From: Endozoicomonas sp. 8E
Lineage (GTDB): Bacteria; Pseudomonadota; Gammaproteobacteria; Pseudomonadales; Endozoicomonadaceae
DNA: 64,000 nucleotides
Direction of reading: 5' to 3'
Assembly: GCF_032883915.1 (NCBI RefSeq)
Contig: NZ_CP120717.1
Location: 2,859,697 to 2,923,696 of the forward strand
The number at the start of each line of letters is the position of its first letter. Within the stretch, counting starts at the first letter, position 1. The translations under genes were made by a program, and so were the position numbers. Of this stretch, positions 10,901 through 25,900 are shown in pieces. Below the pieces are notes generated by a model. It searched no databases. It had not been told where the DNA came from and saw only the letters and a program-made list of their open reading frames with translations.

Positions 10901-13900
10901 TATCATTTCCCGAAGTCCCCGCCATCTGGTCGATCCCACTGAATACTGTCTGGTGATAACGCCAGTGGCCGGTTCCATCGGTATTCTGCCATCGGGTCTG
11001 GGCGATCCCTTCCGTCACATTGACGTCTATCCCATCCAGTTGATAGGTTGAGGTGATAACCTTGACGCCAAGACTTCTGGAGCGTTTCTGCAGAAGCCGG
11101 GTACCGTAAATAACAGAAAGACGCTCGTCGTGTACTAACTGATTGTATCCCTCCTTCCCGGCAATAACGGTCGTATTGCCCATGCCGACAATAAACTGGT
11201 TATTGCCTCCCATATCCTTTAAACGATCATGACCTCCCATGCCAATTAATACGTTATCCGTAGACGGGTTGCCCGTCAGCTGATCATTACCCGGACTACC
11301 CAGTATGATGGGGATGCCAGAGTATGAGTCTGAAGACAAGTCAAGATGAACCGCCGGCAAAATCAGAGAACTGTTGTATGAGGGAGAGGCACGGCATTGG
11401 TCACGAAAATAAGTATCAAAACCATAATTCAGCTCCAGCATGGCCAGGGTTTTCGCCATTGGCTGGCCGGGGAACAGGTCGCTCCATTGCTCCGACTCAG
11501 TCCATTTTGACATCTGTTTCATGGCCAATGATGTCTGGCGGCCCTGTTGTTTCCTGCGACCGTCCGCATGGGTTTTAACCAGTTTTAAACCCAGTGTGTG
11601 CCTTGGCCTTAGAAGGCTCACACCATGCTTCTTAATGGAGGGAGCTGCACCTTCAAAAAGCAGCTGCTGTTGGCCAAGCCCCAGGGTCAGTTTGCGTAGA
11701 GAACCATTCTGTGGGGTACAACGGCCAGAGACGAAACCAAACTCAATCACCAGATTGATATGATGACTTTCCTGGCTGCCAATCCGATGCAGACCAGCGC
11801 CCAGTTTTTCCCCCTCATTGGCAAGGCGCTGCAGCCTGGTCTTTTTACGCCATTGCTGCCGGGGAAATTCACCTAAAGGTTTTTCCGGGTAACGGTTTAA
11901 TAATGCCAACATCGCCTCTGTAGAAAAGCGATAGTCATCCACTCGCTTTCTGACCCAGCAATTGGCTTTGTCTAAACGAACAAAACCCCAGAGGGTGGTG
12001 TTCCTCAGGCTGGTCAGGGTCTCAGTCATTGACAGGGAAGCATTTTTGCCCGTCACTTCCTCCCAGTAAATACTGGTATTGGCATGTACCTCAAGGCCGG
12101 ATAAACCGGGAGTGTGAAAATCAAGCTTCATATGCTTATGTGGCATTGAAGGGTCAACAGCCAGGTTCAGGCTCTCGTCAAAGGGATTGATCGTCAGGCT
12201 GGCTATCTGATGGTCGCTGCACCCGTGATCAAAAAATCCCCAGCGAATGACCAGCACTGGCCATTTCCCGGTCGGGGGCACCTGACATTTATGGACGTGA
12301 ATTCGGTGGTGACCTAGATGGCTGCCAGGACGCAGCATGATGGTGTCTGTGTGAGTGCCCGTGTAAACCTCGTGGCTACCCTGAACCTTACCGTCACCCA
12401 GCACCACTGTGTTAAAACCGCTGCGTAACCGGATAGAAGTGCTTCCGCCGATGGCCACCACCGTGTCGTTGCCACCCCTCAGATCCACGGTATTGGTACC
12501 GTTGGTGACAATGAAAAGGTTATTACCGTGGTCTCCCCAGAGTACGTCATTGCCAGGGGACCCCTGGATGACCTCTACCTCTATCAGCTGCTCCCCCTCC
12601 GACTTAAACCGGTTGGCGAGATCCAGCTTAAGACCTTTTTTTCTGCCAAGGTAAGAAACGGTGTCCGTGCCGGGACCTCCATGCACCCGGTTCAAACCAT
12701 TACCCAGCAGCGCCTGATCATTACCCGGGCCCAGGGCTATCCAGTTAGTCCCGTTGCCATTGCTGGCACTGACAAAGTCATTGCCGCCCCCGGTATGAAC
12801 CTCATTTTTACCACCCCACAGGTAAATATTGTTGGGCTGGGCCGTCCCTGTCACGGATACACCTTGCGTCGACCCTACTACATTTTCAACATTGGCAATC
12901 GACCCTCCGGTTGCCAGCAGCTGTATCACCGTCGCGTAAAAGATGCTGGGGTCATTGGGCCTGGGCCTTTCTCCGCGCTCTCTCAGTCCGGTCTTGCTGA
13001 AATAGTAAAGATCCCCATGGGTTTGCAACAGGTAAGCACCCCGTTCCGAAATATACATATGACCCAGTTTTGTAGGGCCAATGTTTATTTTTTCATGCTC
13101 GTAATGGACGTGTTTGGACTTGACTCTGCCAACGTAAAAGTAAGTCTGAAGGCCGTAGTGATCAGAAATTCGTTCTACTTTTGTACGCTTTGCGTCATAC
13201 CCCGTCAGCAAATATTCGGAGGGTAATTGTTTATCTCGGGTGGCACGATGGTAATCCGCTTTTATCGATGACAGTTCGGCAATGTACATTCTGCCCGGGC
13301 GCAGGTTTTGTTCCATGCCATCTCGCGGGTTAGCAGAAAAACCGGACTGATAGCCATCGAGGCCGAAGCGGCCTGAAAGGGATGATTCATCCCCTATTTC
13401 CTTACCATCCGGCGCGTCGCGGTTAACTCCATGTTTTTTCAGATATTCAGGAAAAAGGTTACCCCAGTGCCAGGTTTGCAGGTTAACCTCGAATAATGTG
13501 TCAGATTTCGTCCAGTTAAGGCGATAGTAATGCGTTTTCGGTTTTATGGAGTAGAATAGAGAGTGCCTTAAGTAAGGAATCTTGATCTCGCTTGGCAAAA
13601 TCAGGGTGTCATTGCCAGGTCCCCCATAAAGAATCCCCTTGCCCAAACCCGGTTCAAGCCGGTCATTTCCTGAACCACCAAACTGCTTTATGTAGCCAAG
13701 GTCGTCTATAAGATAGTCATCATCGGGACCTCCGTACTGAATCCTGCCGTTGATAATGGTGTCTCTACCCGGTCCGCCGTAGCCGAGCCCGTCGTTATAT
13801 GGCAAACGGAGGATGTCGTTACCTCTGCCCCCATAAGCTACCCCTGACTCACCAATCCAGATATCGTCATCACCAGAGTCCCCAAACGCCGTCCCTGATT

Positions 13901-16900
13901 TTATGATCCGGATAACATCGTTGCCGTCGCCCCCTTCCGCCAGGCCTTTCTCAAGCGTCAACCGGTCATTGCCTGACCCGCCGTACAGCTCCCCCTCGTC
14001 GATGATCAGGGTGTCATCGCCACCCAAACCATAAAATATCTTGTAGCCTTTCTCGCCACGCATGTAATCTTCCAGGTTCGACCCCATCTTTGTACGGCGC
14101 CGGTTGACCCGGTCGGTAAAGGCAAGGCCTTTTGTGGTACCAGCCAGTGATCTTTTTTGGGTTACCGACAATTCTTCCAGGTTATCCTCATACTGGCTCT
14201 GGTGAAGAAACTCCGTGGCATCGGTATGGTACTCAAACCTTGAAAACCCTTTTTTCTCGAAGTCTTTCGCCATGTTGTCCATGTATCGTGCAAAGCCATC
14301 GCCTTGCACTATTGCGTCGAACTCCTGCCGGGCATTGTTGGGCGGCATGAATGCCGCGATAACGGTCTGTATGACAGTGAGCAGCTGGCCGACCAGGTCG
14401 GCAATCACACCAAACGGTGGAAAAAAGTCCAGCACCATGCCGACAAGATCCAGGGCAATCGAAATCGCATCCAGGGCGATCATCATTTCGTAATAAGTCG
14501 CCTGGGCATCGTTGCCAGACGCTCTTGCATCTCTGGCGGACATCTCATTAGAGGTGATGGAAACAACGGCACCTGCAATACCAATGAAACTGCCTCCCAC
14601 CGGCACCATCCTGGTCACGACCCTTGAGGCTTTTGCCGCCCTGGTGGTGGTCTTCAAGGTCTTGAGACCAGAGCCTGCGGCATCGCTCCCCTTGATCAGA
14701 CGCTTGCCACTGCTCACCAGCCAGTGGCTGGTCATCGCCAGGCCATAGACAGAGTTGCCAATCTCCAGGCCGGCCCCGGCATAGGCCAGGTTCCGGGTTT
14801 CATCAGGCAGTATGTGGCCGTATTTCTTCAGATTCTCAATGGCCTGGATACCACTGGCAAGCCCTACAATGGATTGCCCCGCGCCAACACCGACTTTGAT
14901 ACGCCCGTATGTTTTGCTTCTGTCCAGCTTATCGAGCATGCGGGTAACTTTTCCGGGCCGCTTCTTCGACCCGCCCCCCGGACCGTTGGCATCAAAGCCA
15001 CTCCCTCCGGGATGATCTTTGCGGGTCTTCAAGCCCTCCATGAACGCCTGGTTTTTAAGCAGCTGCTCTTTTACATACCGGGTATCGTCAGCACTGTAGC
15101 CCGAGTCATTGAGCGAACTGACAACACGGTCAATCACCTGCTCTGGCGTCAGCCCCTGCTGCTCTGTCAGTGTTTGCCGGAATAGATCAAGGAACTTCTT
15201 GCGAAACACCGGGCTGTCCTGAATATCCTCGGTGGCCACCGCTGCAAAACGCCCTTGTTCCAGCAGCAGGAAGGCGTCTGCCAGTAACCCCTTGTCACCG
15301 GCAGTCTGCCTGATATGGTTGAAACGATCACTGACCTCAATGGCATCCAGGTGCCCGCTGATCCGGTCCATCAGGTCCATCGCCGTCCTGACCGGTCCGG
15401 AGCCGTTGCACAGCACGCAGTCTGCATCGGGCAGCCGTGTTGCCTGACCGGCTGGCAAACCCGCCTTGTCCAGTTTCTGCAGGGCCTGCCGGAAATGAGA
15501 TTCGGTCATATCAACGATGCCGGCCATCTGGCCAAAATCAATATCGCTCCTGAGTGCTGTCAGGCTGTCGGCCACATTCTGGCGAATCTCCCCGGCCAGA
15601 AGGCGGGATTCAGAGGAGCCCTCCCGGTTCAGCCTGTGGGCCATCCCGATAAAGCTGGTCAGACGTTCCACCAGCCCGGAAAGCGTCAGCTTGCCCTCTT
15701 TAACCGTGAACTCGCTGACCAACGACTCAGGCGACAGCTTGTCCATGCCCTCTGGCAATTTGATCCGCTTCTGTTGCAGGGCCAGGAATGTTTTTGTCTG
15801 ATCCTCCGGTTTCTGTGCCTGGACGGCTTGCAGCAGAGCCAGTGCTGCCGCGGCGGTCAGCGGACTGTCAGCAGCGCCATTGCCCAGCACCAGCGTGCGT
15901 TGCGCTGGCATCAGGTAGGAGGCATCGGCGGTGATTGAAGGGTCGGTCAGCACCCGCATCGTCAGGTTGCCAGAGGTCAGTGAAAACGTCCTTTTCCCGG
16001 TCAGGTTCAGCAGTCCATTAAGCCGCTGATAAAGCCCGGTAGAGATCTTTTCAGGCAGGGAACCCAGCGCGCTGATCTCTGCTACAAGTAACTTCCCGGC
16101 GATGGTTTCGGCCAGACCTGCCGGGATGGCTGACTGCCGGGCATAGTGTAGAAAACTGTCTGCAAACCGCTGGCGGGTGACATCGTCCATCTTGTCAATA
16201 ACGGCATTGACCTGGCCAGTCATGTCAATGTCTTTCAGTTCCCTGAAAGTCTCATAATGGCGTGCCAGCTGTGACAGGTAAGCCTCAGTGGTTGCAGCGT
16301 TTTCACCCGGTTTCAGGGGCTGGCGCAACAGCCTCTTCAGGCCATCCTGTGACTGGGGGGACATGAGCGGGAAAGGATTGCCCGGGCCCGCCGGGGTGAT
16401 TTTCAGATAGCGCCTGTCACCGTCTGCCATCACCCCATGTCGGGGACTGCTGGCGATGGTTTCAATGGTCTCAGGCTGCCACGGTAAAGCCTGCACAGAC
16501 CTCTGGACGTCCTGCTGCGGGTGAACAGGCAACTGGAACGACCTTCCGACCTGCTGTCGCAGTTTTACCGCCTTCTGGAATACGGTGTGCACATCTTCAT
16601 TCATATTGGCCAGCAGGCCAGTGTCAAAACGCTCCCAGCCCAGCCCCCGGGCAACAAAAGCGCAGGCTTTTTCCAATGCGGCGACCATGGATGCCCCCGA
16701 TCCAATGGGAGGCAAATTAAGATTGTTGATAACTTTGATATCGCTGTCAGGCAATATGGCCGTTACCGCATCGGTCACTCCCAGATGTATCTGGCTGGCT
16801 GGCTGCCCGTTGCTCCCCAGAACCTGATCCATCTTCCAGTAGATAAAATGAACCACCAGCGACTTCAGGTAATCGCTGATAACGAGCCTTAGCCCGTAAT

Positions 16901-19900
16901 CTTCGTAAATCACCTTTGCCCGATAGGACAGGAAGTTTGCCGCTGCCGCCCGACTTAACCCGAGCAGGTTAGGGTCGAGCAGGGATTCCATACCGGAGCC
17001 GACAGTCCAGAAGGCCTGGTAATCGGCGTCGACCAACTTAGAGGTGGAGGGCAGGGGGCTATAGGAGGCGATGTTATTATCAACGTCGGGATCTGGAATC
17101 AGGGGCGCTGAGGATTGTTTATCATTGACGACCTTGTTGAAAAGAGTGCGCTCACTGTCACTGACTTTAATTTCTCCTTTAGAAAGGCTGTCCTTTATTG
17201 CCTGAATTCTGGCTTTATCATGAAGCTCCAAATACGCCACTGCCCGGCGGTAATCGGCTTCAGTACCTTCAGCTAACAGCAGGTTATGATAGCCTTCGAC
17301 CAGTTGCCGGTAGAGGCTTGTGCCTGAAGGATTGTCAGCCACCGGGGTCAGTGCGTATTGACGGGTCAGTCCCAGAGGGCGCGGCTCATGGTCAGGCACT
17401 GTCCCGGTGCTGATCCCGAACTGCTGCCGCACCTGCTGGCGCATGGCTGACAGCGATTCATCATCGCCCTCAAGAGCCTTTAACAGACTGGCCCCCACCA
17501 GGTCCATCAGGGTTTCCCGGAAAATGAACGGCCTGTTCTTGTCCTTTGTGCCCAGCAATAACAGGACCTGGGCACTGTTTTCCTCATTCACCTTGACACG
17601 GCTGTCCACCAACGGCCAGTCAGGCCGGGGGCTGATTCTTATTTTAAAAGGGCCATCATTGGCAATGCCCGCGTCTCTGACGGGTTGCACCAGCGCCTGA
17701 AGAAGGTTCGATAGACGTGACTCACCCATCCCCCGGGCAATCAGCTGAATGTCGTTCTGTAATTGCTCTCTGCCAATACGACCCTTCCGTTCCAGCCTGC
17801 GATAAGGCTCTATATGAACAACCAGCCTGATCTGCAAAAGACGGTCTGGCCAGCGATCTGGAAGCTCGACGCGAAAGACCTTGCGGTGATCTTCGCTGTG
17901 GATCAGGGCGTAACCGGGACCCTGGTCGGAAAAAGCCAGGTCATCCCGGCGACCCAGCGTGAACGTCTTTTGCCCGTCTGTGGTCTGAACCTTGGCCTGG
18001 TGACGGCCCAGCCCGGTATCGAGGGTGAAAGCCGGGGGCTCCCAGCCGGGTCCTGGCGGCAATGGCGGATTTTTTTGCAGGAGATCAAGCCATTCATTGG
18101 CCCGCAGGGCATTGGTTCGCAACCTGGCCGGGTCTGTGGTTTTCAGATCCTTAAGCCGCCTGTTAAGCCGCCTGTTAAAAAAATACTCCGCCAGTAGCGG
18201 CTCAGCGCCGGTCAGGGATGACTTTTTAAACAAATCAACAAGGGTGTCGTCCAGGTTGTTGGCCTGGGGTCGGGACAAAGGCGACAGTGTTCGCTCGATC
18301 GCATCCCGGTAATAATCCGAGTCGGAGGTAGGGACCCACTGAAGCTGAGTCCGCAATGCAGCCACAACCTGCGGGTTGTCAGGCGACTCCTGCCTCAACA
18401 GCGCCAGCAAACCGGTCAGTTCATCCCCTGCCGGAGCGGACAGGGGGCCGTTCCGGCTTTCAATGGCAATGAGATGCTGGTCACCCAGTTGGCTTACCTT
18501 TTGCCGCCCGGTGCTGGTCAGGGCAAGGTTTTTCCGGCTCCCGGCGGTGACCGGTACATTGTCGTAGGAATCCTCACCGAGAGGAAGCTGTCCGGGGCCG
18601 GTCCATTGATCGCGCACCGCCTTTGCGTCCGTCAGTACAGACTCTGCACGACTTAACCAGGTCAACAACGACTGTCGTTTGGTCGCCGTGAGGGTGCTGC
18701 CCCGTCGGTCTTTCAGGGCATCGCTCAGTACATCCTCAAGGTGCCCGGCAAGATCGTCGATTCCGGCCAGTGCTTTCAGCTCCTTAGCGTCGAGTATGGC
18801 CATGACCACATCCGCCGGATCAGCCAGAAGTGCAAGCTGCGAAGTCACCATACCCTCGCTGACCAGCGCACTCCAGGTCACCTGGGTCAATAGTGAGCGG
18901 AGGTTTCCCAGTCTCGAACGACCAGCGTCGGGTAACTGGTCAACCCGTTGGTTGCAAAAATACTGAACCCGCTGAAACAGCAGACGGGTTTCCCTGTCCC
19001 CTACCAGCTGGTCAAATCCGGACAGCGGCTCGGCAATGGCTTTATAGGCAATCCGGACCTGCTGGCCGGTTTTCACGGTCGTTATCCCGCCTGCTGCAGT
19101 GACCACCTGAACAGGCGCGGGGGCAGAGGCTTTGGTCTGGACGGTCAGCAGGTCGAACTGTTTCCGAAGCTGGTTTTCCAGTTGCAGCAGCGTCCGGGTA
19201 CCGGTGATTTTTTTCCCCTGCAACCAGGTCATGGCGATGGCTGGTGAGTTCGCCTGGTCAGTACTGGCCAGTGCTGCCCGACAGAAATCCTTCAGGACAG
19301 AGGCCAGTGCCCCCAGGTAATTACTGGTGGAATGGCGCTGTCCGGCCAGTACCGCCGGATCAACCTGCAACACCACGAGCCGGTTGCCACTCGTGTCCCC
19401 GCTGCCTCCGGGGCGATAGGGTATCACCCGGTCAGCGAGAGCCTGTTTGTCGAGTCGGATCACCAGCCTCAGAGGGTTGGGGGGCTTCATACCGGACAGC
19501 AGCTTAGTGTCCAGCTCAGTCATACTGGCAGGTTTGATGAAGCTGTCTGGGAACCCCAGGGCGTTGACTAGACGCTGCCCTGCGGAGCTGGCAATAAAGA
19601 CTCTCAGTTCCGACAGCAGCCGTTCGGCCTGGTTCGCCAGTGACTGACCGGGGCGATAGTCGGCAGTAAGGATCACGGCGATCCTGTCATCCGTGCCCGT
19701 CAACGTCCGTAGCTCGGAACTGTCGGCTGACAGCCGGTGATTTTCCCGGCGGGCGGCGGCCAGCTGATCTTCCAGCGGTTCCGCCGGGTTGAGTTTGAAC
19801 AGCCCGTTTGTATCTGACGCGGCGTTGTCCAGTTTCAAGCCATAAACTGTCTGTCCATGGTCGTTTTTTTCCAGCACCGGGATCAAGGTTTTCCCGCTGC

Positions 19901-22900
19901 TGTCGTAGGCGGCTAAGAGTCTGTCGCTGGTTTGCAGGCGGATTGCGCGGTAGTGATCGTCATCTTTTGAACTCAGCTGATAAACCTCGCCGCTGGAACG
20001 CCTGACGGCCACGGACGTGGTAGTGACCCCCGTGGCCGGAATGACACGCTCAAATCGGGAACCGTCGCTATCGTGGATACTGTCATGGAGCGAAACTTCA
20101 TCGCCCAGAGGAGTGGCTGTGATATCGCTATCTGAACGGCTAAGCACCTTGTGCAGCTCACCTTTGTAAGTAAGGAACTCAACTGGGTAATAAGGTTTGC
20201 CGGTATCGGTGTTACTGATGTCCTTTTTGTCAATGTCCAAAAGGGGGCGATCTGCCAGATTTCCCGCTAGTAGCAGGCGAGTACCGCACCCGCCGACCCC
20301 TCGTCGGCAGCGTTTCTGGCCTGACGCATCCGGGCCTTTGATGACGACAACCTTCAGCCCGCTTTCAGAGTGAACCAGCCGGTAGGGCGATGGACCATAC
20401 CCGGCGGCATCGGTTACCGGGGCTTGCGAGTTGACCGTTGTCTTAAGTGTGCCTATGAAGTTAATCAGTTCCCAATGGTGAGGAGCCTGTTGAGTCAGAA
20501 CATCCTTCAGTAATTCGACCTGCTGATGAGTGAGCGTCGCTCTGAACAGGTCCCTGTCATCGTTCGACAGTTTCTGATCAAACTCGTGCAGTGCCCTGGC
20601 AAAGGTTTCAATATCCGGGTCATCCCGGTGCGTCTGAATGTAGTCGGAGACCCTGTCAAAGCTCAATGAGAGTAATTCAGATTCCCGGAAGAACAGCCGG
20701 ATCATCGCTTGTCTAAAGTCTTCCTGACTGGCGGGTGGGCCAAACTGACCTTCAATGGCCTCCCGTTTGTTGTCTGCCAGAAGGGAATAGAGGGTATTGG
20801 CCCGATTCCGCAGCGCAGGCAGGGAAACCCATTGCTGGGCAGAGTCAAAACCAATGGCGTCGCCCAGTCGCGCCAGTTGCCCGGCCTCCTTTGGCCAGCC
20901 AGACTGGAACAGGGCAGCATCAACAGCCTCTACACTCTTGGCCAGAGCCAGGGCATAGAAGCGGTCGACGACTGTGTCAAAGGACTCGAGGGTCAGCGGA
21001 GGGTTTTCCTTCATTCCAAGCTCAACGATGACCACCGTATCCCCGACCTGCAAGCGGGATTCCTGCAGGTGAATGTGGGGGTTTAACCGCCAGTGGACAG
21101 GTCGCCCCGCACTCAGGTCAAGCGGTTGCTGCTGTTGCAATCGCTGGCGATAGCTTTCCGGTCCCGGGCTGAAAATTTTAATCAGCCGCCCGACATCATC
21201 CCGGAAACGGTTGGCTGCCAGCTGGCCGTCCTGCAGGGCTTGCCGGTAGAGTCTGCTGCTGTGGCGCGTATCCAGAAAGGACCCGGGAAACTGGCTACTG
21301 TGTGACCCCATCAGCAGCATCGGTTGCGGATCGGGTGATGGGACCTTTTTGTGGGTTACCGGCAACAGCGAGCCAGCATGAAAATGGACCTTGCTGCCAT
21401 CTTCGGTTGTCAGCGTGCTCTCGCCTGAGAACGATTCCAGACTCTTGATGCGAAACATCGCCGGTGTCTCGGGATTATTACCCTGAATGATCTGCTCATT
21501 GATAATGCCGAGCTGGATGTTGGTAAAGGCACGGGCCAGCCGCCTGACATCGGCCTCCGGATTGGTCGAACGATATTGATCCAGTGCCTCCACCACGAAG
21601 AAACGCCGCAATTCAGGCAATGAGGAGAAGCGTCTTGAAAACCATGGCCAGTTGGCTGTATCAACTCCGGACATTGCCATTTCAAGAAAGGCGCGGGTCA
21701 CCTCCTGATCACGGCCCAGCGAGTCCGGTTTTAACGCCAGCTTGAGAGGGGGCGTCAGGGTATCAGACTGATACAGCAGCTCCATACTGCTGCTTTCGAG
21801 CGGCAGGGCTGCGTCCAGCAGATAATAGCCATCGGCGTTCCTGGAGACCCGTCGCGTGGTGCCGTGCTCTGACATCAGCCCGGTCCAGAGTGCCCGGTAT
21901 TTTCCGCCATCCGCCAGGGGCAGCGAGTAGGTGTCGGGCAGCGTGCCGGGCAAGAGTCCGGCCCCGTTGGCAAGGCGGTAATCCAGGGCCGTTCCCAGCA
22001 GGTCTTTGATCCTGGCACCCGCTTGCGGGTCCGGGGTACCGGCTAGCTGTCGTGCAAGATCAGTGAGTTTCGCTGCCAGATCGTCAGTGAATGGTTGCAG
22101 GCCAACACGGTTGATGTAGTGACTGAGTGTGGTTACGGCACTGTCAGAAAGGTAGGTGTGGACCCAGTCTGCCAGCCTTACCCCCGGAAACAGGGTTTTC
22201 CCGGTCAGGTCGTCACTCGACAGTCGGAACAACAACAGGGTAAACAGCGACCTTAACTGGGCATGGGTTGCCTCGTTACCGCCTGAAGCCGGGGCAACAG
22301 CGTCCAGGAACCGGGAGGCGGCCTGCAGGCTGGCCAGCAGTCGCTCCCCCTCGGGGCCGTCAGTGACAGCAAACAGGGCAGGGGCCAACGTCTTATCCAG
22401 GTTTTCGGAGGCAAGCCTCAGGATGATTCCGGTGTCTGCCTTGCCGGTGATTTTTGTCTGCCAGATTGTCTTCGGGTCTTCAACAAAAGGGGGCAGCCGG
22501 AATTCAAAATACCTGTCAAAGTCTAAGTGAAAGCGTTGGTCACTGAGCGGTTGAGGCTGCGTCGAGATAATTTTGTCCACCGCGTAAAAAGTGGCTTCCA
22601 GCTTATCCTTGTTGGTGGTCTGATGACTCAGGGAAAGGGGCGGCGTTACCAGTTGCAGACCCGGGTGGAGTCCGGGACCAAGCCATTTCAGGGTAGTCAA
22701 AGGGGTATCACCGATTTTTATCGGGCTTTGATACATCAGGGTGTGTGATCCGGTGGGCCTGTGGACTGTGTAAGTTATTTTTTCAAAGATTAACCAGCCC
22801 AGTGTGTCGTTTCTTTTTACTGTCTCCGTGTTGGCAAGCTGTTCGTGAAAGGTCCAGACCAAATCCCGGTTTTTAACCGGGCCAGACAGGGTCGAGATCG

Positions 22901-25900
22901 TTTTATCCAGTGCCTGAAAAGCCGCATCCAGCAAAGGCCGGTGCCTGCTCAGCTCATCCAGGGAGAGCGGGGCTGTTATCAGTTGCAGACCCTGTTGACT
23001 GTCGGTATCCAGCCATTTAAGGGTGAATAAAGGTGAATCATTGACGACTGTCGGGCTTCTGGCCAGCAGCCTTTCCGGTATGGCTGGTTTGTCAATGGTG
23101 TAGGTCTTTTCAAGGACGATCCTGTCAGATGCACTGTCCTCTTTTGGAGTTAGATTCTCTATGTTGGCAAGTTGCACCAGGGGAGCCAGTCCCATTTGCT
23201 GGCGAACCCTTTTTTCAATTTCTTTAACATCCAGGGGGGCAGGCTGACTGCCTCCGTTCAGTTCATAGCCGGATTTAACCAGGGCCGTAAACACTGGAAT
23301 CAAGCTGGACAAACGGGTTTTTTGACTGGCAGCGGCATCGGGGTTAATCACCACTCTTTTGCCGGTACGTGAGAATGAAACAACGATTTGCTGCTTTCCG
23401 GCAACGGCTTTCGGGGCATCAACTGTCAGGATCTGATATTGAGATGCAGCTGCGGGATCGTTCCCGATTCTCTTCAGGTAATCTTTGCCCAGGGGCGTTG
23501 CCAGGAAGTCCTGAAGACTATCGACTAATAAAAGATACTCTGTGCCACCATAACGAAAGTAAGCACGGCTCAGTTTTACCGATATTTTCCTGTCAATCTC
23601 AAATGCTGTAGTGTCATCGAACGAATCACGGTCATCATAAAACCGGTCAATAGTCCCGACCCATATCATCGTATTGAGTCCGGCAGTTAATGATGCTTTC
23701 TTGTCCGTAAGGGCCTGTTGCAGATAAGTGCACCCCTCTTTCCCGATAGCCTGACGCAGAACCAGACCCGCCCGTTCATCGGGCAGATTCCTGTGTGTCT
23801 TCACCAGAGCCGAGGCAAAAGTATCCAGGGATACTTTGAGGTGCTGACGATGGTAGTTCCGAACCCGTTCAAAAGCCTCTTTCAGCCTTTGCTGATCATG
23901 CTGGGCAGACAACCAGTACAGAACCCGGGCGAAATCCCCGACCGACCCGGGAGCAAACTGCCAGTTGTGATTGATGCTGCCGACGCCATTCAAAAACTGT
24001 GTGTACAGGGGGGCTTTCTGCTTTGGAATAGTAGCCAGCACCAGTTCTGTGGTCAGGCCATAACTACGGCCAGTCGTGATTGCCGATAATCCCCAGATCG
24101 CCCGCAACTCTCTTTGAGTCTGACCGAGTGCCGCTACTTCGGGATGGTTTAGCAGGGCCGTTGCGAACAGCTTTCCTATAGCGATAGCCTCACGGTTATC
24201 AAAAGAGGCGTCTTTTATTCCCACCGTCAGGGTCAGTGGACCGCTATCAAGGTGACTCTGATACAGGTACCTTTCGGAGGTAAGGATTATGATTATTTCC
24301 CGACACAAACGACCCAGCGACATTCCGTTCCCGGAAACTGCCTTTCCCGACTCAAGAACCGCTTTAATAAAATCTTCGGCTCCGGAAAACAAGTACAGAA
24401 GTCTGTAGAGACTGGCGGGCAGATTGAACCTTGCCAGCTGCTGCCAGCGGGCGACAAGCAGGGCCTCGCTGTCAGTGATTGTCGCGGGAAGCTGGTGATC
24501 CCGGCTGGGCACTCGCTGAAGGTTAAAATCCACAGACACGATTTTTTGCAGCTGCGCCAGGGTGTCCCAGGATGATTCTGAGCGCCCGCCGGTCATTGCC
24601 CTGAGGTTGGCCGTCAGCAGCAACCGGCCCAGTGTGTCCTGCCCGGCTGAGCCCTTTACTGCCTCCTGATAGTCGAGGAAGGAGCGGGTTACATGCTCCA
24701 GCTTTGCCTGGCTGAGTTGACCCAGTCGGTCGAGGATGGACTGTTTTGCCCAGTCCCGGTAATCCCTGGTTCCGATGTCAGAGGTGAGCAGGGATCGGGC
24801 TCTTATAAAAAAGATCCCGTCAATGTCCGGATCTGCACCCAGTAAACTCCGGTTCTGAACGAATTTTATTACCGCAGTCGTTGAAGGGTTGGGAGGGGCA
24901 AAACCCATCTTTTTGAGTGCAGGCCAGGGTTCACGAACCTCCAGGGTGCCGAGGTAACGGACTCCATCGACGCCACTGTTATGACGAGTGACAGGTTGTC
25001 TCAGGGTTCCCGGGGCATCGATATAAACAAACTTCGGTTCTTTGTTTTTGCCTTGCGGTAATTCGGTACAATCATAGTAATTACTCAGGGGTAAAGGCAT
25101 CCTCCCATGTTCGATACGATAATCCAGGGTGTTGATAAACAGCGATTCTAATCTGGCTTGCAGTCGTTTTTCGGGCGCTGTCCACTGTCTGCCAGTCCCT
25201 TCAGTCTCAGATCCCACTCTGGCCAGTTCATTGACCGTTTCCTGCATCAACGAAGCAAAGGCTTGCCAGCTGTAATCCCGGATGGCTGACTTAAGTTGAG
25301 CAGCATCCAGATCAGAGATAACAGTCATTAAAAAATCGGCGGTACCCAGTTTCAATAATCCTTCAAGTTGAGTGACCGGTGAGCCTTTAATACCCTGTTT
25401 ATCTCTTTCAAATTCCCTGGTTGAACTGTCCAGTGCCTGCTTGTATAAATGAGCAGTAAACATGGATTTCAGCAAGTCAGAATTCAGACCCAGTCTTTTT
25501 GAGACATCTGAAGCCATATATTGGCTCCACTGAAAAACTTGCCTTAATAAATCACTTCTCCTCGGAGCAATAAGAGTGGCAATATAGGATGTTACATCCC
25601 CAATCCCGCTAAGATCGACCCCGATATTCACCTGAACATGGTAAGGTAATGGCTTTCCTTTTAGCTCGGGAGGCAATGAGACTTCAGGATTCATCTTTGA
25701 ATTAGTGCGTAACCGGTATTTTTCTAAATCATCAGTGGGATTATTGCCAAGTAGCTTGTTATTATACTCTCGAGTGATGTCGTCTACGGTATAACCACTC
25801 TTGGGTAAATTCGCTAAAACCTTGACCAAGGTATTGGTGGCACGAAATAGAGCTGAGGATTCATCCATATAATCCGAGAGAGGTTTGGGCCCGGTAATGA

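Noticed and set aside
12528-13226. 232-aa plus-strand ORF inside toxin B
   Set aside because: Shadow of the toxin frame with no independent support.
13590-14050. Regular repeats considered as a possible CRISPR array
   Set aside because: They are in frame, encode RTX nonapeptides, and vary in sequence like protein repeats rather than identical DNA repeats with spacers.
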